A stretch of 48,754 nt of DNA, from contig JAUCBJ010006231.1 in assembly GCA_032718475.1 (NCBI GenBank), positions 1 through 48,754 on the forward strand. Reading direction: 5' to 3'. The notes under the pieces were generated by a model, which worked only from the letters and a program-made list of their open reading frames with translations, was not told the DNA's origin and ran no database searches. Positions 1-8,791 of the stretch are shown piece by piece; the first letter of the stretch is position 1, and the number at the start of each line of letters is the position of its first letter. The translations under genes and the position numbers were made by a program. Source of the stretch: Nemertoderma westbladi. Its lineage: Eukaryota; Xenacoelomorpha; Nemertodermatida; Nemertodermatidae.

Positions 1-250
1 AACTGAGTGATTTTCCAAGCTTTGTTGCCGTAACTGTCGCTGTCAATGGGTACAGAAGTGGGCAACAGTGTTGTCAGCGGGCTGCATAAGCAGGTGTGCT
101 GGTGTCAAGGCAAACTGAGATTGTTTGTTGTCTGGAATCAAAGCGATGGGTCTAGTGTTCAGTACCGCTTCGATTTCTATCTACAACGTAGTCAGTTGGT
201 TGTCTGTTAATATGCGTTGGTTGGTCTCCACGGTCTTACCTTTACCGTCA
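1..250 (-). pseudogene. BEL/Pao integrase C-terminal fragment (fragment A)
   Basis: Read on the minus strand, this stretch gives IEIEAVLNTRPIALIP followed by ALTPAHLLM, the pattern found after the catalytic core of BEL/Pao integrases (a Tll-EiEavlN-RPL block, then LTPAHfLl). An in-frame TAG lies just before IEIEAVLN and another stop follows the TPAHLL block, so the copy is dead. It is collinear with the RNase H fragment upstream on the same strand. The catalytic DDE part of the integrase is absent between the two. The fragment continues past the window edge. Family assignment is from motif recognition only. Confidence 0.6.
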
Positions 251-549
251 GCAATCAATGGGTTGACCTGTAGTAATGGTTTCAACTCTACGGGATCAGT
301 ATGTTCCTGTGGACTTGTAAGTCTCCTAACCTTAGTCGCACGTTTAGCCGTAGGCTGTAAGTCGGGTATTCTCCTTGATCGTAATACCTGTAACTAGATT
401 TTGATGGGCACAACCCATACTTGTAATACCTGTAACCACACCATTGTCATGGTGACTCAAGGAAGTCAAAGTAGGTAAGTTGGTAATACCTAATTCATTA
501 ATACTAGTCCGCTCCAATGGAGTAATTGTAACGTTATAGTACATATCAT
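251..549 (-). other. Unassigned spacer inside BEL fragment A
   Basis: A short open stretch (344-544, minus) lies between the integrase C-terminal fragment and the 12-bp repeat. I recognise no domain. It lies where an integrase core would be expected, so it is either diverged element sequence or later filler. Confidence 0.3.
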
Positions 550-1005
550 TACATTCTGGTAGAATGTCTGGTGAATGGTCTGGTAGACTGTCTGGTGAGA
601 TGTCTGGTGAAACATATCGCAGAACATCCGGCGAAATGTTCTGTTGTACATTCGGTAGAAAGTCTGGCGTAACGTCTGGGCAGAATGTCTGGTCTAATAT
701 CTGGTTGACAGTCTGGCGAGATGTGTGGTGGAAAGTCCGGTTGACAGTCTGGCGAGATTTCTGGTCGAAAATCTGGGGGTAAATCCAGCGAAATGTCTGG
801 TGGAAAATCCGGTGAAATGTCTGGTAGACAATCGGTCAAAAGATCCAGAAAACAGTCTGGCGAAGAATCCGGAGAATAATCTGGTGGACAGTCTGGCGAA
901 CAGTCTGGTGAAATCCCCCACGAACATCCGGCGAAAGATTCATTGGAACATCTGGTAGAATGTCTGGTGAGACTTCTGGCGTAATGTCTGGTGGAGTGTC
1001 CAGGT
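550..1005. repeat. Degenerate 12-bp tandem repeat (TGTCTGGTGAAA type)
   Basis: Roughly 38 degenerate copies of a 12-bp unit close to TGTCTGGTGAAA run through this stretch; variants include TGTCTGGTAGAA and AGTCTGGCGAGA. Because 12 is a multiple of three, all frames stay open for long distances, which produces repetitive shadow reading frames on both strands (SPDI/PPDF-type peptides on minus). The array sits between the RNase H and integrase parts of BEL fragment A, where the integrase zinc-binding and catalytic domains should be. Confidence 0.85.
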
Positions 1006-2213
1006 TTTTAGACTTAACATGTCCTTGTTTCCTTTTGACCTTGGCATTAGCTTTTGCTTTCGACTTGACTACAGTATCGATTTTTATCTCAGCACCTTCT
1101 GGTATTCTGGTATGGTGTTCGATGTCGCGTCGAATAGCAGCGGCCATTCATCCAATGGTCGTTGTAGGAAGTCGGGTCCTTTAAACCAGAAGGATTTATT
1201 GTCCAGTTTACAAAAGTCTATGGGTAACATTCCCCGTCACGCGATGTCAGCCGGGTTCAATTGCCCTGGGCAGTGACGCCAGACCTGTTTGAGTGGCCTA
1301 TCTAGTATTTCAGCCCGTCTGTTAGCCACAAAAGTCTTGAACTGAAACGTCTCATTGTTGATGTACCAAAGCACCAACATTGCGTCGGTCCAGTACGTGA
1401 CTTTCAAATTGGCCTCCAGTTCGCGCTGGACTAGACTGATGATGTCGGTAGATGTCGTCCCGGCTTGAAGCTCTCCCCGAGGAACTGTCATATACTTTAG
1501 AGGCATTGTCTTAGCATTTGAGGTAATGAAAGATACCTCGTAACTTTCCGATGTCACTTGTCCACGTAGGTACAAAGTAACCCCCAGACCATCCTTTCTA
1601 GCGTTACTGATGCTGTGAAGCTTCAGATCTGTGTGAAAGGTGGCCTGTAAGGGAAAGTATAACCTCGGGATGGTATAGTCTTGTAGGAACGTCAGTTGGG
1701 CTTCCCAGTCCCTCCATTGCTCGGCTAGCTTTTCTGGGATGGGATCATCCCATTCCAGTCCAGCCTGCCAAATGCTGCGAAGTATGATCCTTGTGTGTAG
1801 GATCACTGGACTGATAAAGCACAGTGGGTCATACAAACGACTCATGGTCGATAAGCAGGTCCTCTTGGTGAAAGGTCTCGTCTGGTAGTTGGTCCTTACG
1901 CACCCCCTAAAGTTGTCGGTGTTTGGGTACCAACTGAGTCCTAGGACTTTGGTCGTAGGCAGAGGTTCTAGGTCTAAATCTACATCACCCCCGCTACGGT
2001 CAGTAGGGTCAAATGAATTCACTAGGTCGGAGTTATTTGAGGCGAATTTGTTGAGGTGAAAGCCGCCCTCAGCGAGAAAGTCCTGGAGTTGGTGTGCCAC
2101 GGTTGTAGCACGCTCCAGAGTGTCGCAGTTCTTGAGGCCGTCATCCACATAGAAATCCCGCTCCACTGTCCGAACCACACCTGGGTCTAATTTGTCGCGT
2201 CGGTCTAAAACTG
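1005..2213 (-). pseudogene. BEL/Pao pol fragment: RT C-terminus and RNase H (fragment A)
   Basis: The minus strand encodes FYVDDGLKN (RT catalytic YVDD box), then the peptidase-A17-type linker (TKVLGLSWYP, LYDPLCFISPVILH) and an RNase H region with VPRGELQAG, YWTDAMLVLWYI and CPGQLNPADIA, in standard BEL/Pao order. The first RNase H catalytic block reads FHTDLKLHSISNARKDG, which has lost the usual D-A-S arrangement. A TGA (1237-1239) interrupts right after NPADIA. The frame then continues through GPDFLQRPLDEWP, a BEL/Pao landmark, before a frameshift near 1145. The upstream end at 2213 is where a LINE was inserted; the missing RT piece continues at 3057. It is a relic of a BEL family different from the intact element at 3.3-19.3 kb. 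Confidence 0.85.
2203..2213. repeat. Target site duplication of LINE copy 1 (left)
   Basis: GTCTAAAACTG here recurs exactly at 3056-3066, immediately after the (TAG)8 tail. The two BEL pol halves join across this duplication, which shows it is the insertion scar. The last bases (AACTG) also match the LINE's own sequence, so the 5' junction shows microhomology. Confidence 0.85.
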
Positions 2214-3056
2214 ATCTAGACTTTGCTGATGACTTAGAATCAGTTGTCAGAATCATTAGAGGGAGCCCAACGGCTCCTCAGCTCATTAGAACATGCTGCT
2301 TCTAGTGTTGGTCTTTTTATTAACTCCAGAAAGACCAAAATTCTGACAGTTAACTTTGAAAGTCCTCAGCAAGTCTCTGATCGGATGAGCATAAGCTCAA
2401 AGGATGGTATGCTTGAGCATGTGGACGACTTCTGTTCCCTGGGATCATGGATCCGGAAGTCAGGTGAGGACCTTCGAATACGTAAGGGAAAGGCATGGGC
2501 TGCCTTGAATAGGCTTTCCAGGTTTTGGAAGTCACCGAGAATTAATCGGAAACTTAAGGTCCGATTATTTAGAGCAGCAGTAGTTCCAGTACTCCTCTAC
2601 GGGAGTCCATGTTGGGCTCTAACTGCTGAGGACACCAAATCTCTGGATGGCACATTCACAAGAATGCTACGCCGGGTTCATTGTGTCAAGTACAATGCAC
2701 ACATCTCCAACCAGACACTATATAACATTGGAGGTGTCTCATTGGTTCCCCCAAGCTTGACACTAGAACAAAATCGCCTCCGCTTTGCAGGACATTGCTT
2801 TCGCCGTGAGGACCAGCCAGTGCATAATCTTGTACTTTGGCAGCCTCATGGAGTGAATAAGCATGGTGGACAGCCCATGACTTTCTTGAGACGCATCTTA
2901 AAGGACACTGGCCTTATAGATGCGGATGATCTAGCAAATGTCATGGGTGATAGGGAGTTGTGGCGGTGCAATTTTGTTGACAAGCCGGCACAGCATTCTT
3001 AAAAATGCAGCTGCAATACAGCATGCCGATCCTAGTAGTAGTAGTAGTAGTAGTAG
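2214..3056 (+). mobile_element. 5'-truncated non-LTR retrotransposon (LINE copy 1)
   Basis: This insertion carries the 3' end of a LINE reverse transcriptase and ends in (TAG)8 at 3033-3056 rather than poly(A). It starts abruptly in sequence equivalent to the FADD catalytic box region of copy 2 (22619-23641) and is nearly identical to that copy downstream. It is flanked by an 11-bp duplication and splits a BEL/Pao reverse transcriptase in the opposite orientation. 5' truncation, variable-length duplications and a simple-repeat tail are hallmarks of target-primed reverse transcription. Simple-repeat tails are known in the I/Nimb/Ingi group; the exact clade is not established here. Confidence 0.88.
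2244..3002 (+). CDS. LINE reverse transcriptase, thumb/C-terminal part
   Basis: An uninterrupted frame of 252 codons starts inside the RT just after the FADD box and runs to a natural stop (HS-stop) about 30 bp before the (TAG)8 tail. It contains GLFINSRKTKILTVNF, the RT block following the catalytic aspartates, then the thumb and connection region (RLFRAAVVPVLLYGSPCWAL), MLRRVHCVKYNAHISNQTLY, NRLRFAGHCFRR and a C-terminal GDRELWRCNFVDKPAQ. This is the layout of endonuclease-type LINE ORF2 C-termini in invertebrates. The piece lacks endonuclease, fingers and palm, so it cannot act alone. The ATG is internal to the original gene and is simply the first available methionine. Confidence 0.85.
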   Translation: MSESLEGAQRLLSSLEHAASSVGLFINSRKTKILTVNFESPQQVSDRMSISSKDGMLEHVDDFCSLGSWIRKSGEDLRIRKGKAWAALNRLSRFWKSPRINRKLKVRLFRAAVVPVLLYGSPCWALTAEDTKSLDGTFTRMLRRVHCVKYNAHISNQTLYNIGGVSLVPPSLTLEQNRLRFAGHCFRREDQPVHNLVLWQPHGVNKHGGQPMTFLRRILKDTGLIDADDLANVMGDRELWRCNFVDKPAQHS

Positions 3057-3165
3057 TCTAAAACTGTCTGCTTTAGGGCGTACATGGTGCAGTTGGGGCT
3101 GTCCTGGGCCCCGAAAACTCTTACCTGCATTTGGTAAGTTTCTTGCGGAAGGACGGTTTAATGTA
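3057..3165 (-). pseudogene. BEL/Pao reverse transcriptase fragment upstream of the LINE insertion
   Basis: Read on minus in one frame this gives RVFGAQDSPNCTMYALKQTV, the BEL/Pao RT block that precedes the YVDD box by some 30-50 residues. It lines up with the RT piece ending at 2213 once the LINE and one copy of the target duplication are removed. Farther upstream the frame meets a stop and homology is lost by about 3165. A longer overlapping minus-strand frame here is a shadow. Confidence 0.75.
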
Positions 3166-3230
3166 CATTTCAGTATTTTGTAGTGTGATATGCTGTAGAA
3201 AATTACAAAATTATATTCGTATGACCTTAA

Positions 3231-3322
3231 TCTACTTAGCAACGAAAGTTTTCCTTAGCAACCGGGGTCTTTTAGTCTAACGTCGCGTTTTTAAAGTGAG
3301 AACATGTTTTTTAATGAGCTGT
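3231..3322 (+). repeat. Left terminal inverted repeat, outer part
   Basis: Matches the reverse complement of about 20262-20353 (for example TTAGCAACCGGGGTCTTTTA and TCGCGTTTTTAAAGTGA). It is interrupted at 3322 by the BEL/Pao element and resumes at 19261. Confidence 0.85.
3318..3322. repeat. BEL target site duplication (left), GCTGT
   Basis: GCTGT directly precedes the left LTR and recurs at 19256-19260 directly after the right LTR. The uninterrupted right inverted repeat carries the same site once (AGCTGTGAAG in reverse complement), so the empty site is visible in this window. Confidence 0.92.
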
Positions 3323-4494
3323 TGTTCGCGCTTTCAGACCTTTAGCAGTTTAACCTGCCAAATTGGGATGTCTTCTAGATAATAGATCGTCTTTAGCCTA
3401 TGACAAGTATTTGATACACTACATTAGCCGAAGCCAGTCTATGCGCGATCATTCACCCGCTGGATATACCCGGGAGACTGGATTCGGAAGCCTAACCGTA
3501 TTGCGGGGTAGGCCTACTGTATTATTCGACTGATCGTAATATATATAATCTCTGACAAATATTATTCACTTTCGGGAAATATTAACAGTTCCTTTAGGAC
3601 GTGGCGCTTTAAATATATAAACAGAGTTATGACTTAAACTAGACACAACGGGATGGCTATAGATTCACGTATATGGCGCATTCTTTAGGAGATGCTTTGT
3701 TATCAATCACAATCATACACAATACTGCACAATGCTGCACACTAATCTGCCGACCTTCACTAATTTTAGTCACATATAAGGAGAACAACAGACAATACGT
3801 GTAGGGCCTATAAAATAGCATTAGATTCACTTCAAACCACTTAATGTAAGTCGCAATCGTTATATGTATCCGGTCTCTCTAACCTTTAGTATATCAAGAA
3901 GATTGGGGTGTCTGGTTATTTATCAGTATTCCAAATATAATATTCCATCAACAAATATAATGAATAACCGACAGTAAATAGCAGTACAAAGTTTAAGGTA
4001 TGAATGCAGAATTGGTATGAGATATGTTAAGTGAGTGAGTGAATGAGATAACAGATATACGTTCTATAATTAAGCCTACTAATGTTGAGCTAAAGACTGA
4101 AACACGGAGGTTCCAAAGCCGATGTTGTAGGCTGTGGACAAAATCACATACTGACTCAACTCCACGAGTTTCTATATACCATCTCCAACACAGAGGCAAA
4201 AAACGCTCTGATTGGTCGACCGAACAAAGAAGGAACAGAGAACAAAGAACAAGCTCCACGTGTACAGCATCAGCTGTTAACCGTCGTCATGGTAGCTACA
4301 CTGTTTCAAGAGGATCTGGCGTATTGCGTCATAGAATTGCTAATTATGTCCGTTAAAGTACACATACAGAAGAAATGGCTTTTATGTCCTCTAAAACACC
4401 AGTACAGTAAGGACACGGCCTTTTATGCCTGTTAAACCAACTACAGAGTACTTTACGGGGAAAATAACCGGCCAATTCCGCAAAAGCCTTTACA
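3323..4494 (-). repeat. Element 1 3' LTR (1172 bp)
   Basis: Begins TGTTCGCGC and ends CCTTTACA on the plus strand, and matches 18074-19255 almost base for base. As the element reads on minus, this is the 3' LTR. The interior sequence next to it reads CTGGGAGCGG towards the LTR on minus, a weak purine-rich tract that could serve as polypurine primer. It lacks a 10-bp direct duplication (GGTTATGAAT) that is present in the other LTR. Short frames inside it (near 4000-4350) are not genes. Confidence 0.95.
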
Positions 4495-4572
4495 CCGCTC
4501 CCAGAAAATGGGATTTAAGTCTATAAAATATAACAAATCACAGTTTCTAAAATATAAAAATACTCTAAACAG

Positions 4573-6113
4573 TTAGTCTTTCATACGCGGACGGCGTTTA
4601 CGCAGTTTTTTGAGGCTAGCAAGAGTCCTTTTCTCTTTGGGGGGAGCCACTTTACTAGGAGGGCTATAAATCCTGGGTGAAGGGTGCAATATGATTGCAT
4701 CAGAAGGTGTAGGATTATGGTCGGGGTATCCGCCGTTTCGATATGCTTCTCCTCGAGCTGATTTTCCTCCGCTCGTAGCTGGATACGTTCATCCAAAAAC
4801 TCTCGCAGAGAATAGGGACGTCCAAGTTCGATAACTTCTTAGAGATTCTGGATTTCCCGATCGAACTGAGATAAAGTTACTTTGTTTGCTGCTTGGACTT
4901 GCTAGTGCAATTTACGTTTATCTGAACAAGCGTAAGTTCCTTTTCTGATCTTTGTAGAATAGCGTCTAACTCATTTGGTACAACGCTCTCCGCCACTTTG
5001 GTGACAGGTTATATCGTGTTAGGCCGGGACGATGGTAAGGGTTAAACGGCGATATTAAATGTCCGCATCCCAATCCGGCTAGGTAGGATGGGCTAATATC
5101 TAGGAAGCCCACAACCGGGGTGCCACCGACTAATTGTTCAGGTAACACTAGATCTTTGAACAGTGAGTACAGCTCGGGAGGATCCGTCATACTAATTGGA
5201 TCAAGAGTCTGAGGTCTCACTAGGGAATGAGGAGGTCTGATCGAGTATTCCGAAACTCTGATCATTGGTTTATTTAAGGATCGTCTGAGTCGAACGAGCG
5301 TAGGTGATACGTCAAACAAATTTCGCTCGAAACTCCCGCCAGTATAGCGAGTAAAACCGTGTTTAGTGCAACGTCTCCGCGGATGTTTATGTCTTTCCGT
5401 TTGTTGGTTGGGTCTTGGGCATTCATCGCAATAATACCAAAAACGCACGTCTTGTAGGGGAAACGCGAGTGATCTTTCTCCAGCTTACAATATTCCTCCA
5501 TCCGTTCGAAGCTATCCGGTACAACAAATATCGGTCGATCGGTGGTAAGATACATCATAGTGGAATAGAGCCGTTTGAGTTCTACCATGCGGTCATGATG
5601 TATACCTTGAGGGTATCGAGTTTCTAGATTCTGCTGACTGGTAATATCGAGATAGGTTTCTCTCAAGAATTCCAGGTATTTGGTGAAGTCGCTGCGTTTA
5701 TCCGGCTCTTCAACATCTGCACTTTCGAGTCAGTTTCAAATAGAATTTTCGTGTTCGAGTCTCAGTTTATCGTTCCGCTTCCGCTGGGTATGATATTTAA
5801 ATAAAACCATTTCCCTTTTGGTGTCTATATCGTTCGTATCGTGTAAGTCGATAGGATGACCAGTAGTTAAGAAGTCCATATACGTACCATTACGATGCGT
5901 ATAGCGAGTGGTGAATTTTCTACAGTCCAACCCACGCGCAAGTTGCTCCCGGGACATTGGTGGTTCGATATAACGACCATCGTCCTCTGTAGTAGTTGGA
6001 CCAGCGTCGCCGCGTATCAAGCTATCAACAAATGTTTGTAAAGGTAGAGTATATCGCTCCCTGATACCAAAATCATCTTCTATCAACTCAATCTGCTATA
6101 TAAGGTTATCCAT
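4573..6113 (-). pseudogene. Third gene of BEL element 1, unknown function (ORF3)
   Basis: Between pol and the 3' LTR the minus strand shows a decayed gene of roughly 510 codons. It starts at ATG 6113-6111, has a TAG five codons later, and is open to 5736. After two TGA codons it continues in the same frame to about 5450. A frame change then leads into YYCDECPRP...RRRCTKHGF (to 4966). Further frame changes and a TAA follow, with a charged helical stretch (LRAEENQLEEKH) and a basic end (KLRKRRPRMKD). Codon-like character persists across the breaks, so it was a real gene. I see no signal peptide or membrane segment, which argues against an envelope protein. The paired Cys/His (CDEC...C..H) could bind zinc. 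I do not recognise the family. Confidence 0.6.
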
Positions 6114-7903
6114 ATTATAATGAGTTTATATTTAGGCGAGCGGGCGTCGCTGCCTACCCCTCTCTGCCCCCGGACAGTGCGAGATCCTCAGCGCTGGTGT
6201 ACTTTCGCCGATGTGCCTATTGCCAACGTCGTAGCTGCACAACGAATACAACAACCAGCACGAGTCACTCCACCGTCCGTCCCAAAGGCTTAGATATACT
6301 TCAGGTTCTTACTGGAGAGTTAGGGCTACTTTCACAATTGCGACTCGCTACTGTAAACACACCTTAGTAGTAACATTCACCTACAAACGCACAAATTCCA
6401 CGTAACTGTCACAAATGGTACACATTCTATCACACATTCGGGTCATTTGTCCGTTAGTCAAGTGCCTTCCAGAATGTCACTTTATTTATTATGTATCCTT
6501 GGATACTAGCAGTGCGCTATTTATTCCCTATGCTATTCAATGGGCAAGCTTTATTGTTCTTTTAACTCACTTCTAATTCTAGCGTGGTTGTTGCCATGGT
6601 GACATTATGGAAAGCTAGCGGTAGAATTAGGGTAATTCTCATGCATACAGATCTGGGATGCTATTTAATAGTAATTCTTTAATTGTCAATATCCTCTCTA
6701 TATATGATTTTATGAATTTTATCGGCTATTGACTATATTGGAGATTCTCGCACACCAATACACTTAATAGAGTGAATCTCCGCTCCCATGATCTATTAAT
6801 TAATGGAATTTTGGGAATGTTATAAATTGTATAAAATGACAATTTATTAAATTCATTGAAATATATGAATTTAAATTTATTCCCGTAAATTTTATTATTT
6901 AATGTTAAATAGACGTAATTTTATTCCAGAACGTGTCTGGGGACTGGGATCCTAGATTCTAGGAATTTTGACCTTTTAAGAGTATCGGTAAGTGCTACGA
7001 TATCTTAATCGACTAGAATTTTAAAGGATCTAAAATTTCGACAGATTTTATAAATATTAATAATTAATATTTAGGATGGGCACCAGTTTATTCCAGAACT
7101 TGTCTGGGGACGTTAACCACTGATTCTAGAATTTGTCTTTCAAGTATATCGGTGGGTGCCGCGATATCTTAATCGACTAGAATTACAGATGGTCAAAGGG
7201 TTTAACAGATTTATTTGCGTTGTACGCCACTGTTAAAGGGACATCACGCTACTATATGTATTATTCAATATACGGTATGAGAGCAATATCGCACGAAGCA
7301 ATGTCAGTGAGAAGAGGCAAGTCGTTTCCAAGGTCTACCCAGAGCTTGGTTTAGCCGAGACACGAGGATCTGAATTTTGCATTCCTAATACTCTGCTTAC
7401 CAATAATACTTAAATATAGTAGGAGCTTTATTGTACTTTAATAAGTACGGATATGTCATCTTACTGTAGTTACGTATTTGTAATGTAATACGGACAGTAA
7501 GGAAGGAGAAAAAGAATTATTTCTCGCCGTCGCACTAAATATAATATATAAGTAATTAAGTAATAAACGCGAATATATATTGCACTAATCTACTAAATAA
7601 TCGCTAAAATAACATTCTACTAAATAAAATTAAAGAAAACGATTATAATAAAATTACATAATAATATATACATAAATATAAAAGAATAAAAACAAATACA
7701 ATATAGTCATACACCCACTCCAGCCGTTGTTAAGTTGGGGAGTCCCTAGATGTTTGTTGGATTACGGAGGTGGTCGTGGGAAGAGTATCTTGCCTTCCAT
7801 AGTTTCCGGAGAGTTCTCTGTCTCTTTCCAATAAACATAAGCGACCAACTGGGCGATTGAGCTGCTGTGTCTCGAAGACAATTCCCGGTTTCTTGAAGTT
7901 ACG
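6114..7903 (-). other. Non-coding interval between pol and ORF3 of element 1
   Basis: About 1.8 kb without a credible gene. It is AT-rich except for a GC-richer block at 6135-6300 just upstream of the ORF3 start. On minus, a T/G-rich run ending in GCAG near 6235 could be a splice acceptor, and the first ATG after it is the ORF3 start. A two-copy degenerate repeat lies at 6921-7190. Confidence 0.5.
6921..7190. repeat. Two-copy degenerate tandem repeat, about 167 bp
   Basis: TTATTCCAGAACGTGTCTGG at 6921 and TTATTCCAGAACTTGTCTGG at 7088 begin two diverged copies. Both continue to GATATCTTAATCGACTAGAA. The spacing is 167 bp. Confidence 0.75.
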
Positions 7904-8791
7904 TCACATGACGACGAGTTCTACCGATCGCCCCAAACCGTCATCCGAGATGTGAGTCTCGATGATACGACCTGTCTGCCACCGCTTACGTGGAAGATCT
8001 ACATCCACAATAAGAACCATGTCTCCAGCGCTGACGTTTTCTTGCTGCGCAAACCACTTAGTTCGAAGTTGTAGCATGGGCAGATAATGTTTTTCGAAAT
8101 GGTCAGCGAAATGACGGGATAACAACTGCTTGAGTTGCCAAGTTTGCCTGCAGTATTCGTCTCCGTCTGTGATTTCCGATTGTGGGAGCATGGCTGCAGG
8201 TTTCTTCAGTAGGAAGTGCGCGGGTGTTAGCGCTTCCAGGGAATCGGGACTCGATGAGACTGGCATAAGCGGTCTCTCGTTGAGATAGGCGGCGATTTCC
8301 TCCATTAACGTCCGCAAAAGTTCGTCGGTGAGATACGCGCGGCAAGGCACTATAACGTGAAATGCGGTCTTCACACTTCTTATTAATCTCTCCCAACTTC
8401 CTCCCCACCAAGGGGCGTCGGCGGCGTTGAAGGTCCAGCTAGACGCTGTTACTCGTAGCTGATCGTCCACCTGTCTTTGGTTCCAATCTTTGACGTAAGC
8501 TTTGATTTCATTGTTGGCACCAATGAAGTTTGTTCCCTTATCAGATCTCATCGTGTTACTAGTGCCAAAGCGAGCGATCTGTCGTCGTAAGCTTAATAGA
8601 AAGCTGTTGGTAGATAAATCGTTCACCATGTCGAGATGGATAGCTCTACAAGTCATACAAACAAAGATTACACACCATCTCTTGACTATAGTCCTAGCAC
8701 GATATACTTCAATAGGGCCAAATAAATCTACACCGGTATTAGTAAAGGGTGGTTCATAGAAGCTTACTCGTTCCCTAGGTAATTCTGCCTC
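7904..8791 (-). CDS. pol: BEL element 1 pol, integrase core and C-terminal domain (after in-frame TGA)
   Basis: This continues the pol frame after a single in-frame TGA at 8792-8794. Reading through gives FTNTGVDLFGP (first catalytic Asp block), TCRAIHLDMVNDLSTNSFL, RSDKGTNFIGANNEI (second Asp) and PWWGGSWERLIRSVK (third catalytic residue, Glu). ALTPAHFLL and a DUF5641-like C-terminal domain (VSAGDMVLIVDVDLPRKRWQTGRI) then end naturally at 7904. All DDE landmarks are present, so the integrase looks intact apart from the stop. The first ATG after the stop (8656) lies beyond the first catalytic Asp, so a separate start there would not give an active enzyme. Confidence 0.9.
   Translation of the reverse strand, partial: EAELPRERVSFYEPPFTNTGVDLFGPIEVYRARTIVKRWCVIFVCMTCRAIHLDMVNDLSTNSFLLSLRRQIARFGTSNTMRSDKGTNFIGANNEIKAYVKDWNQRQVDDQLRVTASSWTFNAADAPWWGGSWERLIRSVKTAFHVIVPCRAYLTDELLRTLMEEIAAYLNERPLMPVSSSPDSLEALTPAHFLLKKPAAMLPQSEITDGDEYCRQTWQLKQLLSRHFADHFEKHYLPMLQLRTKWFAQQENVSAGDMVLIVDVDLPRKRWQTGRIIETHISDDGLGRSVELVVM

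Noticed and set aside
549-1147. Frames on both strands over the 12-bp repeat
   Set aside because: A 12-bp unit without stops keeps every frame open. Only the minus strand matches the surrounding BEL pol orientation, and even there no domain is visible.
3993-4356. Frames within the LTR (and the identical pair at 18667-19117)
   Set aside because: They lie wholly inside non-coding LTR sequence, one on each strand, and show no recognised domain.
4573-6113. Envelope gene of an endogenous BEL-type virus
   Set aside because: No signal peptide, transmembrane segment, furin-like site or fusion-peptide-like stretch is visible in any of the frames, so an envelope call is not supported.
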